Source: Isoetes taiwanensis (taxonomy: Eukaryota > Streptophyta > Lycopodiopsida > Isoetales > Isoetaceae). From it: DNA of 64,000 bases. The notes beneath the pieces are model-generated. The model had not been told where the DNA came from. It saw only the letters and a list, made by a program, of their open reading frames with translations, and did not search any database. Positions 37,001 to 48,139 of the stretch are shown piece by piece. The stretch is from contig JAJEKV010000061.1 of the NCBI GenBank assembly GCA_021234155.1, forward strand, positions 4,954,653 through 5,018,652, in the 5' to 3' direction. Made by a program: the position numbers and the translations under genes. Every line of letters begins with the position of its first letter. Position 1 is the stretch's first letter.

Positions 37001-40000
37001 TTCCACTTCCGCTGAGGAAGTGCAGAAACGCTTATTGGCCTTTGACAAAGGAAGAGAGTTGCAAGTAAACTTGCAGAAAACGAAAGCTATGGTAACACCT
37101 CCAGGCCTGCATTGAAATGAATTTTTCCTCCAAGGGGCCACATGTACCTTGGAATGGAGTTTTTAGGCCGAGGTTTAGTTCAAAAGCAGCAGACTTGCTT
37201 AATGCTATGCTTAATGGCCTCTTATGGAGAGACATGGTTTTAGAGACACTTCAATGACGTGAATACTAAATTCTATTTGTTCAATATTTTGGTTAAACAA
37301 CTGCTTTGTATGGCACACAGGTTTGAGCCCCTGATCTCAGAGAAGATGAATGGAATTAATTCGAGGGGCTCCAGATTTTAATAGTGTCAAGAATGACCAG
37401 GAGCAAACCTTCAGTCCAAAACGTTGGTTGACTCAGGTGAAGATAGCTGGTTTTTCCCGCACATGCAAACTGTTCAACAAAGTAGGTTTTTCAATATGTC
37501 ATCTCCACCATTTAAGAACATTTTCTCAGCTCCCAACAATCGTTTGAAACTTCATGAGGTACATATGAATATTCGTCATGATTAGAACACATTGATGTGG
37601 CAGGCAATTGATCTCCTTTGGCGTCCTGGATACTCACATAAACTCAGGAATGTATTGGGGCAGTTCTGTGTCTCTTTTCATCAGTATCCACATAAACTCA
37701 GGAATGTATTGGGGCAGTTCTGTGTCTCTTTTCATCAGTTAAAGATTGAAGCTGGCGGGCCAAAGGGCAGAAGGGCGTGAACAAAGGGTCTGTCAAGTGT
37801 GCAACTTAGGGGCAGTGGAATCAATAGAGCATTTTAAATTTGTGTCCAGCGTATTATGAAATGAAAGGAAGATACCACTGTCTTTTCAGGACCCATCCAC
37901 TTTGCGGCAGCTCGTGAACTTTCCTGACCAGAAATGTCTTATTTTGTATATATATGAACTCACCAAACTCAGAAGGAATGTGCTCTAACAAAAAAGAATT
38001 AAACAAACTGTGCTGACTTCTTTTTTCGTAGTTGATCCGTCAGAAGGGTGTGCTGGGGGCACTCAGAAAATGGCTAAAAAGGTTAAGAAAGGGCAGATTC
38101 GAAAGGAAAAAAAGAGACCATATGCATGTATAGGGCATCAGAGTTTTTTCAGACCTATAGTTGGGTGCATTAATAAACTCAAAGGATACAAAATCATTGC
38201 TAAGCTTTATCACTATATTTTTGTTTTTTGATTTTTGCTAGATTTAAGTAGACCCTACTTGTCTAATAGACGTTAATAAAATGTTTCTTTCTTGTTCACC
38301 TTTGAATTAAGTTGTCTTACAATTTCGATATCTTTTAAATTTTGCAGTGTCACTATCAGGTGCACTGACTTCTATGGAGAACAAGAACAGTTTATACGAA
38401 AATCTTTGCAAGATGCTCTTGCTGAAGCAGTTACTCACGCACCCTCATTAGTAATACTCGATGATCTAGATGTTCTCATTCCGGCAACGGATTCTCAGGG
38501 CTCAGATCCTCCTACATCTGTCGCTGTACTAGTGGAATATTTGTCTGACCTCATGAATGCCATTCAGGTTCCATATACTTTCTGCCATGGCCGTCATCTA
38601 TCTTTTTACAGACGACTCATGACAATTAGTTACTGCTTTTTGCAGTGCCATTCTGGATCCTATGTTGCATTTCTAGCAACTGCTAAAGGAGCAGAAGCTC
38701 TACCTGTTTCGATCCGCAGTTCAGGTACTAGCAATTATCCAAGCTCATGCGCAATATGTATTGGAAGAGGGCCTTTTGTCTTTGGGAAAGATTTATTTCT
38801 ATCTTATCTTTAGTTAAACACCAATTCTGAGGTGCCCTTTTAAAATGGAAAGACAAATGGAAGTATTTTAATAACTTTAGGTGACTAACCAAGGGCTGGC
38901 GTATAGAACTGAAGGTAGGAACAAAGGTCCTTTGTAATATTTAAGTGAACCCAACGTTTTGACAGTAAGCTCTAGCATTATGTGTTATAAAGTGTATACT
39001 TAGAGGATTCCACACAAACCATACTTCTTTTCAGTAATTTAACGACCGAATTAGAATTAAAATTAGAACTTTGAATCCTCAGTTGGGCATTAATATAAAA
39101 GCCAGAGATCAGAGAGAGAGAACACGCTTTTAATACTCCCCCTGAACCTTTATACGTGAAACACCTGCACAATATAATACATCTCCAACCCAAATCTGTA
39201 CAAAAATATTCATTCAGTGCCAAAAGGTTTTCCTAATATGATCTGAAGCAGAAGGAAAGCATCAGCTCTTGCTTTAGACCAGTAGTACTGAGTTTAGACA
39301 GGTTGTAAAAGACGATTGTCTATGTCTGAGCCGCATGTAGTCTGAAAATACAATGCCAATGGAATTCCACAACATGATCTGAGTACCCCATGGGATATTT
39401 TGTGGATATTTTGTATTAGCACATGGGCCCCTTTTTACCTTTTCTCTATTTGCCACCCAACATGAGGACTTGGCACATATATATGTGCCATCTTGTGAGT
39501 TAGCGTAATACACAAGTTTCTTGCTCCTCTTTTCTTGATTGTTCGTCTCCCCTCTCTCCATTGTGTTTTTCTGTTCAGATCACCTTCTCCACTCAACATT
39601 TGGTATCAGAGCAGTGTTGCCATCCTTGGGTGCTTCGTTCTGTGCAGGAGAAGAAGTATGCTGAGAAGGTTTTTTTGCCTTGTGGAAAACAGAGCAGATT
39701 TTAACCCTAACTTGTGTTTGAGCCTAGAGAGAAGCATTCCTCTGTTATGGAGAGTTGCATGCAGTGTTAACCAAGCCAAGCCCTCGAGTGTAAAAATCTG
39801 AAAGATTTGTTGCAGCAGCTTGCATATTGCCTTGCACGTTGAAGATAGAGCAGGAGTTTGCAGATTTGGGGCTTTGATTAGAAGAGGTTTGTGTTTTTAC
39901 AATGCACAGCCTGGAAAAGGTGTAAGCAAGAACCAGTGATGACTTTAAGGTGTGAAACCCATTAAAGTTGCTATATTTTAGCCTTTTTAAAATCTGGATT

Positions 40001-43000
40001 CGATGGTTTTACTAGGATCGTCGCTAAAGAACTTCATAAAAGCGCCAAAGTTTGATAATTTTGCATCCCAATTATAGTAAATTCGCCAAATTAATGGACA
40101 TTTTACAGTAAAAACCTCAATTTTATGGTAAAACATCCAATTCTACTAAATTCGTTTCTATAAAAATGTTGGAAAAATAGGAAACAATCGCCACCATTCC
40201 TATAGTTTAGAAGCAGCTAGAGGATGATAAAGTCATCACTGGCAAGAACTACTCCATTTGGAAGGAGATGACGACTTTGGCACTTGATCTTGCTGGAGTT
40301 TGGGACGTAGTAGCTGGTGAAGACCAAAATGAAGATGACAAATGGGAGGAGTTGAACAAAAAGGCCCTGCTGCTCATCAAACTTGCAGTGGATGATTCGA
40401 TGCAAAGGCACATACTTGGAGTGAATAGTGCTAGTGAAGCTTGGCGCAGATTTCAACAAATCTATGAGACAAAGAATATACAAGGAAGCAGCTCTTAAGG
40501 AATCAGCTGAACAGCCTAGGGAATGTAAAGATGTGAGTAACTTCATTGCGAAGATCACAGAAATTGCTGCACAATTGGCTTCTATCAGAGTTGAAGTTGA
40601 AGAGTACGAGCTGCTGAATGCCATATATCAGGGAGCACCTGAATATAAGCATTTTCTTGATGCCTTTCAAGCACGGGAGAATGAGCCTAGCTTCGAAGAG
40701 CTTGCAGCAGCCCTATAGCAACAGGTCTTGAGATCTCAAATTCTGGAACAAATGGAGCAGGTTAATTTCAGCAAATCAAGAAGAGATTTCAGCCAATCAA
40801 GAAGTAGGGGGAGTAGGGATCTAGAAAATTGGAGAAATTGCCAACATCAAGAAGAAGGTAAGGCCAAAACTGATTCTCAATCTCATCAACGTCAACGAGG
40901 AGAAGCTCAAGGAGGAAGGGGCCATGAAAGAGGCAAGCGTTGGAGTTCATACTCAACAAAAATATCAAATGCTATTGTTTTGATGAAGTTGGCCATGTAA
41001 TGAATGGTTGCCCTCTAAAAAAGAGTATATTGAAGATGAAACTTAAAAAGGAGTCCCATTACCTTGAAGAAGGGCCGCCATCAAGCTCGGGAGAACAAAT
41101 CTCTACGGATGCACAAGATTTTGCAATGTTTGTACATGAGGTTGATCGTGTAAAATACAAGTCTGATAGGTGTGTTGATAGTGGCTGCTCGACTCATGTA
41201 GCAGGTGATGAATCTCTTTTCTCAAAGCTCACAAAGTATAATGGAGATGAAATCCTTTTAGGAGATGATTCCTTATTAGCAATAGAAGGGGATGGAAATG
41301 TAGTGAAAGGAGGAGACGCTATTGGGACATTTCAAAATGTGAAACTTGTACCCGGATGTAAAGAGGAATCTGCTTTCTGTTGCTTGCATAACTCGTAAGG
41401 GTTTCAAAGTTTTTTTTGAAGAGAGAGTAATTACTAGAAGATGGAGCCTATGGCACCATGTGCCTATATATTTGTATCTTTCTCATTTCTACATTGGAGC
41501 AGTTCGTCCCATTTTACTCTTTTTGTGTTCTCTCTCTTGGATCTTTTTCCAGTATTGAGAAAGTTGACGTTTTAGCTTGAGGAGATGGAGAATCTGCTGG
41601 ATTCTTAAAGGATCTTATTCTTCTTTGCCAGATTAAGAAAGATTATACTAACGCGTCTGGCGACCACTTGGGTCTATGAGACCAAATATACTGGAGAAAG
41701 AAATGTCTATAAGAGCATTGTTGAAAATCGGGACTGTTCGGCTAAGGAACCTTTCTTGGTCAATTTGCTGAATATTAGTCTATTTTATGGGGGATTTTTG
41801 GCATCAATTTCAGTCATTACAGAACAGGAGCAGAGAAGCGAACCTTATCTTGTGCTAGATTTGGATAATCTTAGCCAGTAAGTCAGATTTCAATGTAATT
41901 GTGTAAGTAGCTCAGGAAGAGATCAGGAATGGCAGCCAAGGTCGAGTACTTGATGATGTTTTTGCAAGGATGAGCTACACAGCAGAATTTATGAAGCGTT
42001 GTGTCTCATCGTTCAACTTTATGGAGAGATTGACCTGCATCTCTGATTTATGGTATGTTCATTTGATGTTTGCATCTGAAAGGAGTTCATTGATGGCTAT
42101 TTCTTTTGAGATGGATTGATGGATTCAATGGCGGTGCAGTCAAGGTGGTTTGAGAAGACTTGACTTATGTCTTAGGTGCTTTGGAAGAACTGTAATTAAA
42201 GGCAGTTGCAGGCTGTAGCAGTTTTGTAGATCCTTTGAGTTAAAGTTGGGCAATAGAGTGTACCCTTTGGCAGATATTTCAGGTGCATATATATGGTGTT
42301 CCCATGTGGGTATGGTGGTGCTATATAATTTTGCTGAATTGGAGATTCGGAGATGACTCTGCTGCACTGAATATTGGCTGATTTTAGAATATGAGGGAAA
42401 TATCCTAATTGATTCAGTAGATCACTGATGCTAGAGTATAGAGAGCTAGGCGGTAAGGATCTTGGTGCAAGAGGCAACCATTGATCTTATCAAGGCACAA
42501 ATATCCATGGATTCAGTAATGAGAGTGTTGATGAGTACTTTATTGGCTCAGTTGCAGATGGTCACAACAGAAATCTGCTTATTGAACGTCTTCTTATCAG
42601 GCATAAATTTCTTATTATTGAAATTTCTGAAGGGCTGCTGTAGTGCAAGAGAAAGGAAGTTGTTAGCATGCTGGAGCTATGTCAGTTACAACTGAGGCAG
42701 AGCATGTGTCTTCTTTGGAAGGGAGCTTTAATCCCAGAGAGATTTTGGAGTTGAGAAGCATATGGAGTTTAATCCCAGGGGACAACCTGTAAGGAGACGT
42801 TCATCTGTCTGACAGGAAATGTCTCCATGCTAACACGTTATCATGCGTCAAAATTTTCTTGATAAGAGGATAATTTTTAAGAGATTAAGCATATAAGAGT
42901 AGGAATACTAATTTCAGCATCTAATAAATAAGGATTTTACTCGTTTATCAAGATATGACACTGTAGTTTTGAGCACTAGATATGTATAAGCTTATCCATC

Positions 43001-45751
43001 ATCTGACAGATGTCCGTGTGTCGTAGGAAGGTTTGATTTCTATCTGGCTCTGCCTGCACCAGCAGCAAAGGAACGTGCCGAGATGCTTGGAAGTGCTGTG
43101 ACCAAACGGGGTCTATTGTGTATGGAAAGTGTTGTTCAAAGAGCTGCGTCAAATTGTGATGGTTACGATGCTTCTGATTTGGTAAACACAATTCAGGACT
43201 ATTATATTTCCTTCAATGTGCTGATTTTTATGCTTTTGGTTGATAGTTCAACAAAAAGGATCCATAAGATAGGAAGGCTTTGTTGGACGGATGATGTGAT
43301 GGTTTGGATTACAATGACTAATGCTTTGTTCTTTGGTTGATCAGGATGTCCTGATGGATAGAGTGGTCCATGCTGCTGCTGCACGTTTCCTGTCAACATC
43401 TTCAAGAGTTGATGGAACTGAGACTGATTTAAAGCAAGCTATGGACCAGGACACTAAGCACATACTTCCCTTGATGCAGAAGGCATCATTTGAACTGGTG
43501 GATGAAGATTTTAATGCTGCTTTTATCAATTTCTCCCCGGCGGCTATAAGAGGAATCAGTAAAAACAAGACAGAAGAAACAAGGAGAGGCTGGGAAGATG
43601 TTGGTGGTTTGTTTGACGTGCAGCAAGCTCTGCAGGAGGTGGTCCTCTTTTCAACATCTTTTCTGATCAGCACGAAGCCATCCTGTTACTTAGCCATGAT
43701 AGTGCCTTGACATCCTAATTAGAATTAGGATGAGAGAACTAACTTCGAGGAGGACTAAAAAGCTGTTTTTGAAAGAAATGTTGCATAAAGCTTTGTGGAG
43801 CAAGATTATCAATAAGATATGGTTATGGCAGTAGTTGGTCCATCCTATGTTATGAGTTTTCTAGTAATTGAGAATGAATACTAAACTCAGGGTCTCGTGG
43901 CTGCTAGCCAAGTTCTCTAACACTGATTGCTAGCGTAGCAGCTGAGCTACTGGCCATTTGCCAACGCCTCTTATGGGCATGCAAGCCATCCTCATCTGAT
44001 CTGGTCCACTTGCACCTTGTCTCTGATACCATTTAAAAGCTCAGGATAGACCAGCAATTGAACCGAGGGGGCCCTCCCTCAAGTGTTCGACCAACTGAAA
44101 GTACCAGCCCTCTGTAATCCCATCACGTGTACTTTCCCACAATAGGAATCTGTCTTGCAGGCTGTAAACAACCTGATTATTAGTTGTTTGATGTCTTCTC
44201 ATCTACCAGTCACCCAGTAGTTCTAATCTACAGGCGGCTTTTTCTGCACATTAATAATAGATTGGTGTATTTCAAAGGAGCCACACTGGGTACACTATAA
44301 AGAACTAATGAATGTTCTAAAACTTACATGCATTTCTTGCATAAGTTCTAAGCCAGGTTTCTGATTCCAGATGCTAGAGCTTCCTGTCAAATATGGAAAT
44401 CTCTTTTTTGAAGTCACCATTGAGGCTGCGTACAGGAGTTTTACTTTATGGCCCTCCTGGATGTGGGAAAACACATATAGTTGGTGCTGCTGCAGCAGCA
44501 GCTTCGCTCCATTTCATATCTGTGAAAGGACCTGAACTTCTGAATAAGTATATTGGAGCTTCAGAACAAGCTGTCAGTACTTTACGTTGTTCAATGAGTC
44601 AATCTACAACAATTATGTGTTGTTTAGTCAATACTTGAAATACCATTATTGTGCAGGTTCGTGACATATTTTCCAAAGCGGGGAACAGCTGCACCATGTA
44701 TCTTATTTTTTTGACGAATTTGATGCTATTGCACGAAGCGTGGTCATGATAATACGGAGTCACAGATCGTGTTGTGAATCAGGTCTGTTCATCCAAGCTT
44801 GCCAGTTGACATAAATTTTTAATGACAAAGACTCATTTAAAATATATTTGACTCTACATTATGAGTTTTACATACTTTTTTGGCTAGAAATGCTCATCTA
44901 CATAGCTGTCATAAATAGGTAGAGTTGTAGCCTAGTGGGCCAAAACGGATGGGATGTTGAGGAGAGATGAGCCTAATCAGAATTTATTAGAGACTTAACA
45001 AAATGCTATGACTTGTTTTTTTGTCGGATGTTACATTTTCCCTAATAATAAGCAGATGGTTACGTGTAGTTCCTCACAGAACTTGATGGGGTGGAAGCAC
45101 TGAATGGCGTTTTTGTCTTTGCTGCTACCAGGTGCATCTAATGTTTAACAATTTTTAAACATTGATAATCATGTTGTTTTAAAGATATTTAGGGTACAAC
45201 AAAAGAATGTTCCACAGCATGGTATTGACAGCTTTAAAATTGTTTTGCAAAGTCGACCTGACCTGCTAGATGCTGCACTTCTTCGGCCTGGCGTCCTAGA
45301 CCGACTCCTCTATTGTGGTTTTCCTTCTAGAAAAGACCGCTTTGAAATTCTCCGTGTGCTTTCACAACAAGTAAGTACTGTTTTCTCTGTTTGACTTAAT
45401 CATGCAGCTGTAGTTTTGAGAAATGCTAACACAGTGGCATTGCTGTAACAGCTTCCACTTGCAGATGATGTCGACTTTGAGTACATAGCTGCCCATTCAG
45501 AAGGATTTAGTGGGGCAGATTTACAAGCATTATTGTCGGATGCTCAACTGGAAGCAGTTCATCGGTGCTTAGAGTTATCCCAAGATAAAATAGCTGTTCC
45601 GCAAGCTAGCAGAACAAATCCAGTAATAACCATGTCTATACTGAATTCCACTATGCTAACAACAAGACCATCTGTTGCAGACAGTGAAAGGCAGCGATTA
45701 ATGAACATTTATGATGAATTTTTAAGTGGGAGGAACCCTGGTGTAGCAAAG
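25022..45751 (+). CDS. PEX1: PEX1-like peroxisomal AAA+ ATPase, split gene with damaged D2 exons
   Basis: PEX1 pairs with PEX6 in the AAA+ motor that pulls ubiquitinated PEX5 from the peroxisome membrane. Exons read by GT/AG borders and phase: 25022-25216, 25300-25473, 26052-26147, 26747-27224, 27660-28313, 28390-28481, 32759-32832, 38348-38567, 38646-38724, 43027-43181, 43345-43638, 44371-44572, 44657-44782, 45070-45131, 45253-45370, 45452-45751 (about 1,106 codons; plant PEX1 is about 1,130). The N-domain shows [13 protein letters not shown] and [17 protein letters not shown]1 has GPPACGKT (Walker A across exons 6/7) and LVILDDLD (Walker B). D2 has [20 protein letters not shown] and [17 protein letters not shown]. 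Exon 12 has one surplus T near 44404-44409. Exon 13 has paired indels around Walker B. Exon 15 reads RPGVLDR where RPGRLDR is usual. The last exon and stop (after 45751) are unresolved. Confidence 0.9.
25940..26051 (+). mobile_element. LINE 3' tail in PEX1 intron 2, abutting the splice acceptor
   Basis: ggtctcataaaccc...gaacgtta followed by a CTTT-rich tail matches the 3' end of the LINE at 28870-30109 (ggtctcatagaccc...gacgttaataaa, then CTTT/CCTT repeats). The tail (about 26017-26045) runs straight into attgcag, the acceptor of exon 3, and so forms its polypyrimidine tract. The left limit of the LINE fragment is uncertain. Confidence 0.6.
28870..30109 (+). mobile_element. 5'-truncated LINE nested in the Copia element
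   Basis: Encodes the C-terminal part of a non-LTR RT protein: [30 protein letters not shown], a stop at 29107-29109, then a 204-codon open stretch from 29143. This stretch ends with the RT zinc-binding motif [20 protein letters not shown]. The 3' UTR contains ggtctcatagacc, able to form a 5-bp stem, followed by acgttaataaa and a long pyrimidine microsatellite instead of poly(A). It is missing the endonuclease and most of the RT. The same family as 34785-38290 by shared C-terminal protein and 3' end. Confidence 0.85.
30110..30437. repeat. (CCTT/CTTT)n microsatellite tail of the LINE
   Basis: About 330 bp of near-pure pyrimidines made of ccttccttc, cctcgcctt and ctttcttt variants, starting directly after the LINE terminal motif. 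The higher-order pattern (ttccttcctcgcc units) indicates expansion after insertion. Open frames on both strands are repeat artefacts. Confidence 0.95.
32841..34784. other. PEX1 intron 7, 5' part
   Basis: No family motif recognised. Contains many short frames and possibly the unrecognisable 5' region of the LINE that starts to match at 34785. This stretch is not included in the duplicated segment at the right end of the window. Confidence 0.45.
34785..38290 (+). mobile_element. Degenerate LINE in PEX1 intron 7
   Basis: Longer LINE of the same family. Endonuclease remnants near 35370-35600 are spread over frames (GNANKES-type loop; [20 protein letters not shown]). RT and flanking parts include [20 protein letters not shown] (36165), an open RT-region stretch 36461-36739 and later YLGMEF and [17 protein letters not shown] (about 37140-37760). 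It ends with gacgttaataaaa and a CTTT-rich tail near 38270-38290. Many stops and frameshifts. A nearly identical segment covers 60949-64000. An in-frame 54-bp tandem repeat lies at 37635-37740. Confidence 0.8.
37635..37740 (+). repeat. 54-bp tandem duplication (18 codons) in the LINE RT tail
   Basis: Two copies of a unit starting cacataaactcaggaatgta and ending ttttcatcag, encoding [16 protein letters not shown] twice. The related LINE at 29380-29450 has one copy ([16 protein letters not shown]). The duplicated segment at 63797-63902 carries the same two copies. Confidence 0.92.
39601..41430 (+). mobile_element. Copia element remnant (primer site, gag, protease) in PEX1 intron 9
   Basis: A perfect tRNA-Met-type primer site tggtatcagagc lies at 39601-39612, so the 5' LTR should end about 39597 (CACTCAACA) and occupy much of 38850-39597. 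Gag follows from about 40215 (a [10 protein letters not shown]-like start, [20 protein letters not shown]) with a frame change near 40480. Then comes a degraded CCHC knuckle ([15 protein letters not shown]), the protease-like [13 protein letters not shown], and a start-of-integrase-like [16 protein letters not shown] ending near 41430. No integrase, RT or RNase H follows, and no 3' LTR was identified, so it is a truncated copy. Confidence 0.78.
41431..43026. other. Rest of PEX1 intron 9
   Basis: Degenerate sequence with no identifiable protein motif. It may be decayed Copia pol, a 3' LTR or other repeats. It ends at the acceptor gtcgtag before exon 10. Confidence 0.45.
43873..43958 (-). repeat. 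tRNA-derived (SINE-like) sequence in PEX1 intron 11
   Basis: On the minus strand GTAGCTCAGCTGCTACGC resembles a pol III A box and CTGAGTTTAGTATTC a degraded B box, with tRNA-like arms (TTGGCTAGCAGCCA) between. A second copia-primer-like tggtatcagag lies nearby on the same strand (about 44025-44035). The internal spacing is too long for an intact tRNA, so this is a SINE head or tRNA pseudogene. Confidence 0.5.
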
Positions 45752-46400
45752 GTATGTTTCTTGATCAGGAAGATTAGAGCATAGTTGCACTACTGATTTG
45801 GGTCACTTCTATCCAGACCCGAGATATTAAGGGCAAAAGGGCTACCCTCGCATGAAGTGCGGGTGTTCAGTTAAGGAATGCATACAAGCCACGCAAATAT
45901 AGCTCAAAGTCATCCAGATTTGTTGCACATAATTGCCAATGAGTTGCGATAATTGTTTTGCAGGTACCCAGTGACTACCCCAATGTATACAGGTTTGTGA
46001 CTATTGTATTTTGTAGTTCACACTGCCGCAGCATCATTCTTAATTGCTGGCCTCTGCAGCTTTTGATCGGTGCAGTACGATGGCAAAGTCTTGCAAAAGC
46101 AATGTGCAGGCTGTAGAGATGAAGCATTGTATAGGTTATGATCATCCAGCGTTTGGGAAACTTTTAGAGCCAACCAGAAAAAATGTTCCCCAAACAGTAG
46201 GATACTTAAGTTTCCAACTGGAAAGTTGCATGAAGATCTTCCATAATCATAGTGCACCTGTTTTAGAAAACTCACTATCATCAAGCATTATGGACAAGAA
46301 GATTTTGATGATAAAATAATTTTGTTAATCAAATTGCGGCTTAAAAGCTCTCGTTTGAGGTGTTACATATATATTCTTCTTTTTTGGGAAAGAAATTGGA
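45752..46400 (+). other. Unresolved 3' end of PEX1
   Basis: After exon 16 ends (GVAK|gtatgt) the final few codons and stop are not certain. Acceptor-like sites at 45957-45962 and 46046-46051 could give short terminal exons, but neither yields the conserved plant tail (AKGKRATLA-like). The ORF 46044-46319 overlaps this area and shows no homology I can name. Confidence 0.4.
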
Positions 46401-46479
46401 TAGATTATAAATTTGCCCACGAAATGGGCTTCTCTATCTCTATCTCTATCTCTATCTCTATCTCTCTATCTCTATCTCT
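46398..46479 (+). repeat. Hairpin followed by (TATCTC)n tail
   Basis: gcccacgaaatgggc can form a 5-bp stem and is followed directly by ttc and about 48 bp of TATCTC repeats (46432-46479). The hairpin-plus-microsatellite layout matches LINE/SINE 3' ends elsewhere in the window, so this is probably the tail of a short retroposon, although no coding part is visible upstream. Confidence 0.55.
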
Positions 46480-47710
46480 AACATATATAAAATTATGTAT
46501 CTGAGGGAATTAATTCCAAGTTGGATTGAGATGGAGGGCCAGGATTTCTTTAGGCAAAGTAGGGTTTGGACCATTCTGGCAAGATGCGGGGCTCAGCTTT
46601 TGAGTCCTGACTGCTGGTTGTGCACATACGTCGGCATTTTGACGACAAGAATACCTGGTTTTATCAGCTTTTGAATAGATAGTAGAAGCATTAAATATGT
46701 TGTAAAATAGGCGGGAATCAGTTGGAGGGTTGAGACATGCGATTGTTTGCTTCATGCCTTCCGTTTCAATTCGGTGAAATCCATCGGCTACAACATAGCA
46801 TAAAAAGGACTAAGCTTTTGCTTTGCATCCCAGAAATTCCTTCAACACAGTCAGGTGTAGCTATGCATAGATCAAAGCCCCGCTTCATTGCCTTCTGCTC
46901 TTTTATAAAATTGGAAATAGATTTGTGTGTTATGTGGCTACGGATTTGCCAATCATGAGCCACGGTGTGAGGTATTGCGTTACGCCATAGATAAGCCTTT
47001 GGATTGATAAATCAGCATTTTGATTATAATTTCTTTAGCCTTTGATGATACTCGCGAGGGCGAATCTTTTTCATGAGCAGAAATGGGCACCACGGATACC
47101 CAAGTCTATTCTATTTCACAAACAGATTTGGGGTTGTAATGGGCTCTGCTTCAATTGGTTTAATTTTTGCCAAAGGGGCTAATCTTTGCTAGTTCTCTGA
47201 AGCTCTAATTTTTGGTCTATTTCAGCCCTAGGTAGATACATCTTATCTTGGGGATTGCTAACTCTGGTAATGCAAAAATTACGCTTTTGGTCCCCGGATC
47301 GATGCTTCTCAAGTCGAGTCACAAGTACCCATGGACGGTAACACAGCGCCAGATTTGCAAATAACTTCCACGCTTTGGCGAGGCCAGGCATCTCTGTTTC
47401 TGGCGACAATTTGGAATTAGATAAGAAATAGAGAAGAAAGTTACGCCATGAAGCAAGTTATCCCACAGCCTAAGTTGCCTACAAGGAGGGCGAGCTTTGA
47501 TTTGGGCGTCTGGCTGAAGAATACATGGATGGCGACCTTGATGAGGATAGGAAAAAGTGGTAGCTCCTTAGCCTTTCATTTAGCAACAAACTGTAATGTC
47601 GTAGTTCAATGCTTTTTAGGAGTTTTTCATTGCAATGCAGTTTTAGGTGACAATTCCATGCTTGGGCACATAGTATTGCCAATTGCTCCTTTGGGTGATC
47701 TTTTTGGCTT
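46480..47710. other. Decayed sequence, possible retroelement
   Basis: Minus-strand frames 46963-46766 (WQIRSHITHKSISNFIKEQK, then DLCIATPDC) and 46755-46510 are open but show no confirmed domain. A weak resemblance to the C-terminal region of LINE proteins is not enough to assign it. Confidence 0.3.
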
Positions 47711-48139
47711 TTGAAAATTTATGGGAGGGCATTTGCACCTGAGAGTGACCAGCTAATCCGATCTAATAACAAGGATAAAGAGCTTAGAAGCGTGGTTTTA
47801 GCTCTTAGAGACTTCGGGGCTCTATGCCCCTGCTTAAAGGCTTTTAGAATTGAGATTTTTCCGAATAAAGAGGCGTGGAGTAAAAAGGGAGACCTTCTCC
47901 GATTGTTTGAAAGCTCTTCTCTATATTATTTGAATTTGATTTTAAAACCCATTTCTTTAAACTGGCCTAGATGCATCGGACACACACTCCATCAAGTTAA
48001 GCGATATGAGAGTTGGGCAAGATGGACCGAATTATTATCTGATCGTTCAATTTGGAGTTTTAATAGGCCGCGAGATAGCCTTGTGAAGTCAAAGAGGGCG
48101 TCAAGGCTGCGGAGGAAGCGAAAGCTGTTGTTGCGCTAG
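47711..48139 (+). pseudogene. 142-residue ORF with RNase H-like remnant
   Basis: DKELRSVVLALRDFGALCPC followed by FRIEIFPNKEAWSKKGD is reminiscent of the E...A..AL..F...(D/N)N.AA block of RNase H in reverse-transcribing elements. The catalytic acidic pattern is incomplete and no reverse transcriptase is recognisable upstream. The rest (WARWTELLSDRSIWSFNRPR) is basic. It could equally be chance. No LTR or partner gene is seen nearby. Confidence 0.3.

Noticed and set aside
45957-46110. Terminal PEX1 exon ending at the TAG near 46110
   Set aside because: The acceptor is plausible, but the peptide lacks the conserved plant PEX1 C-terminus; left as unresolved.
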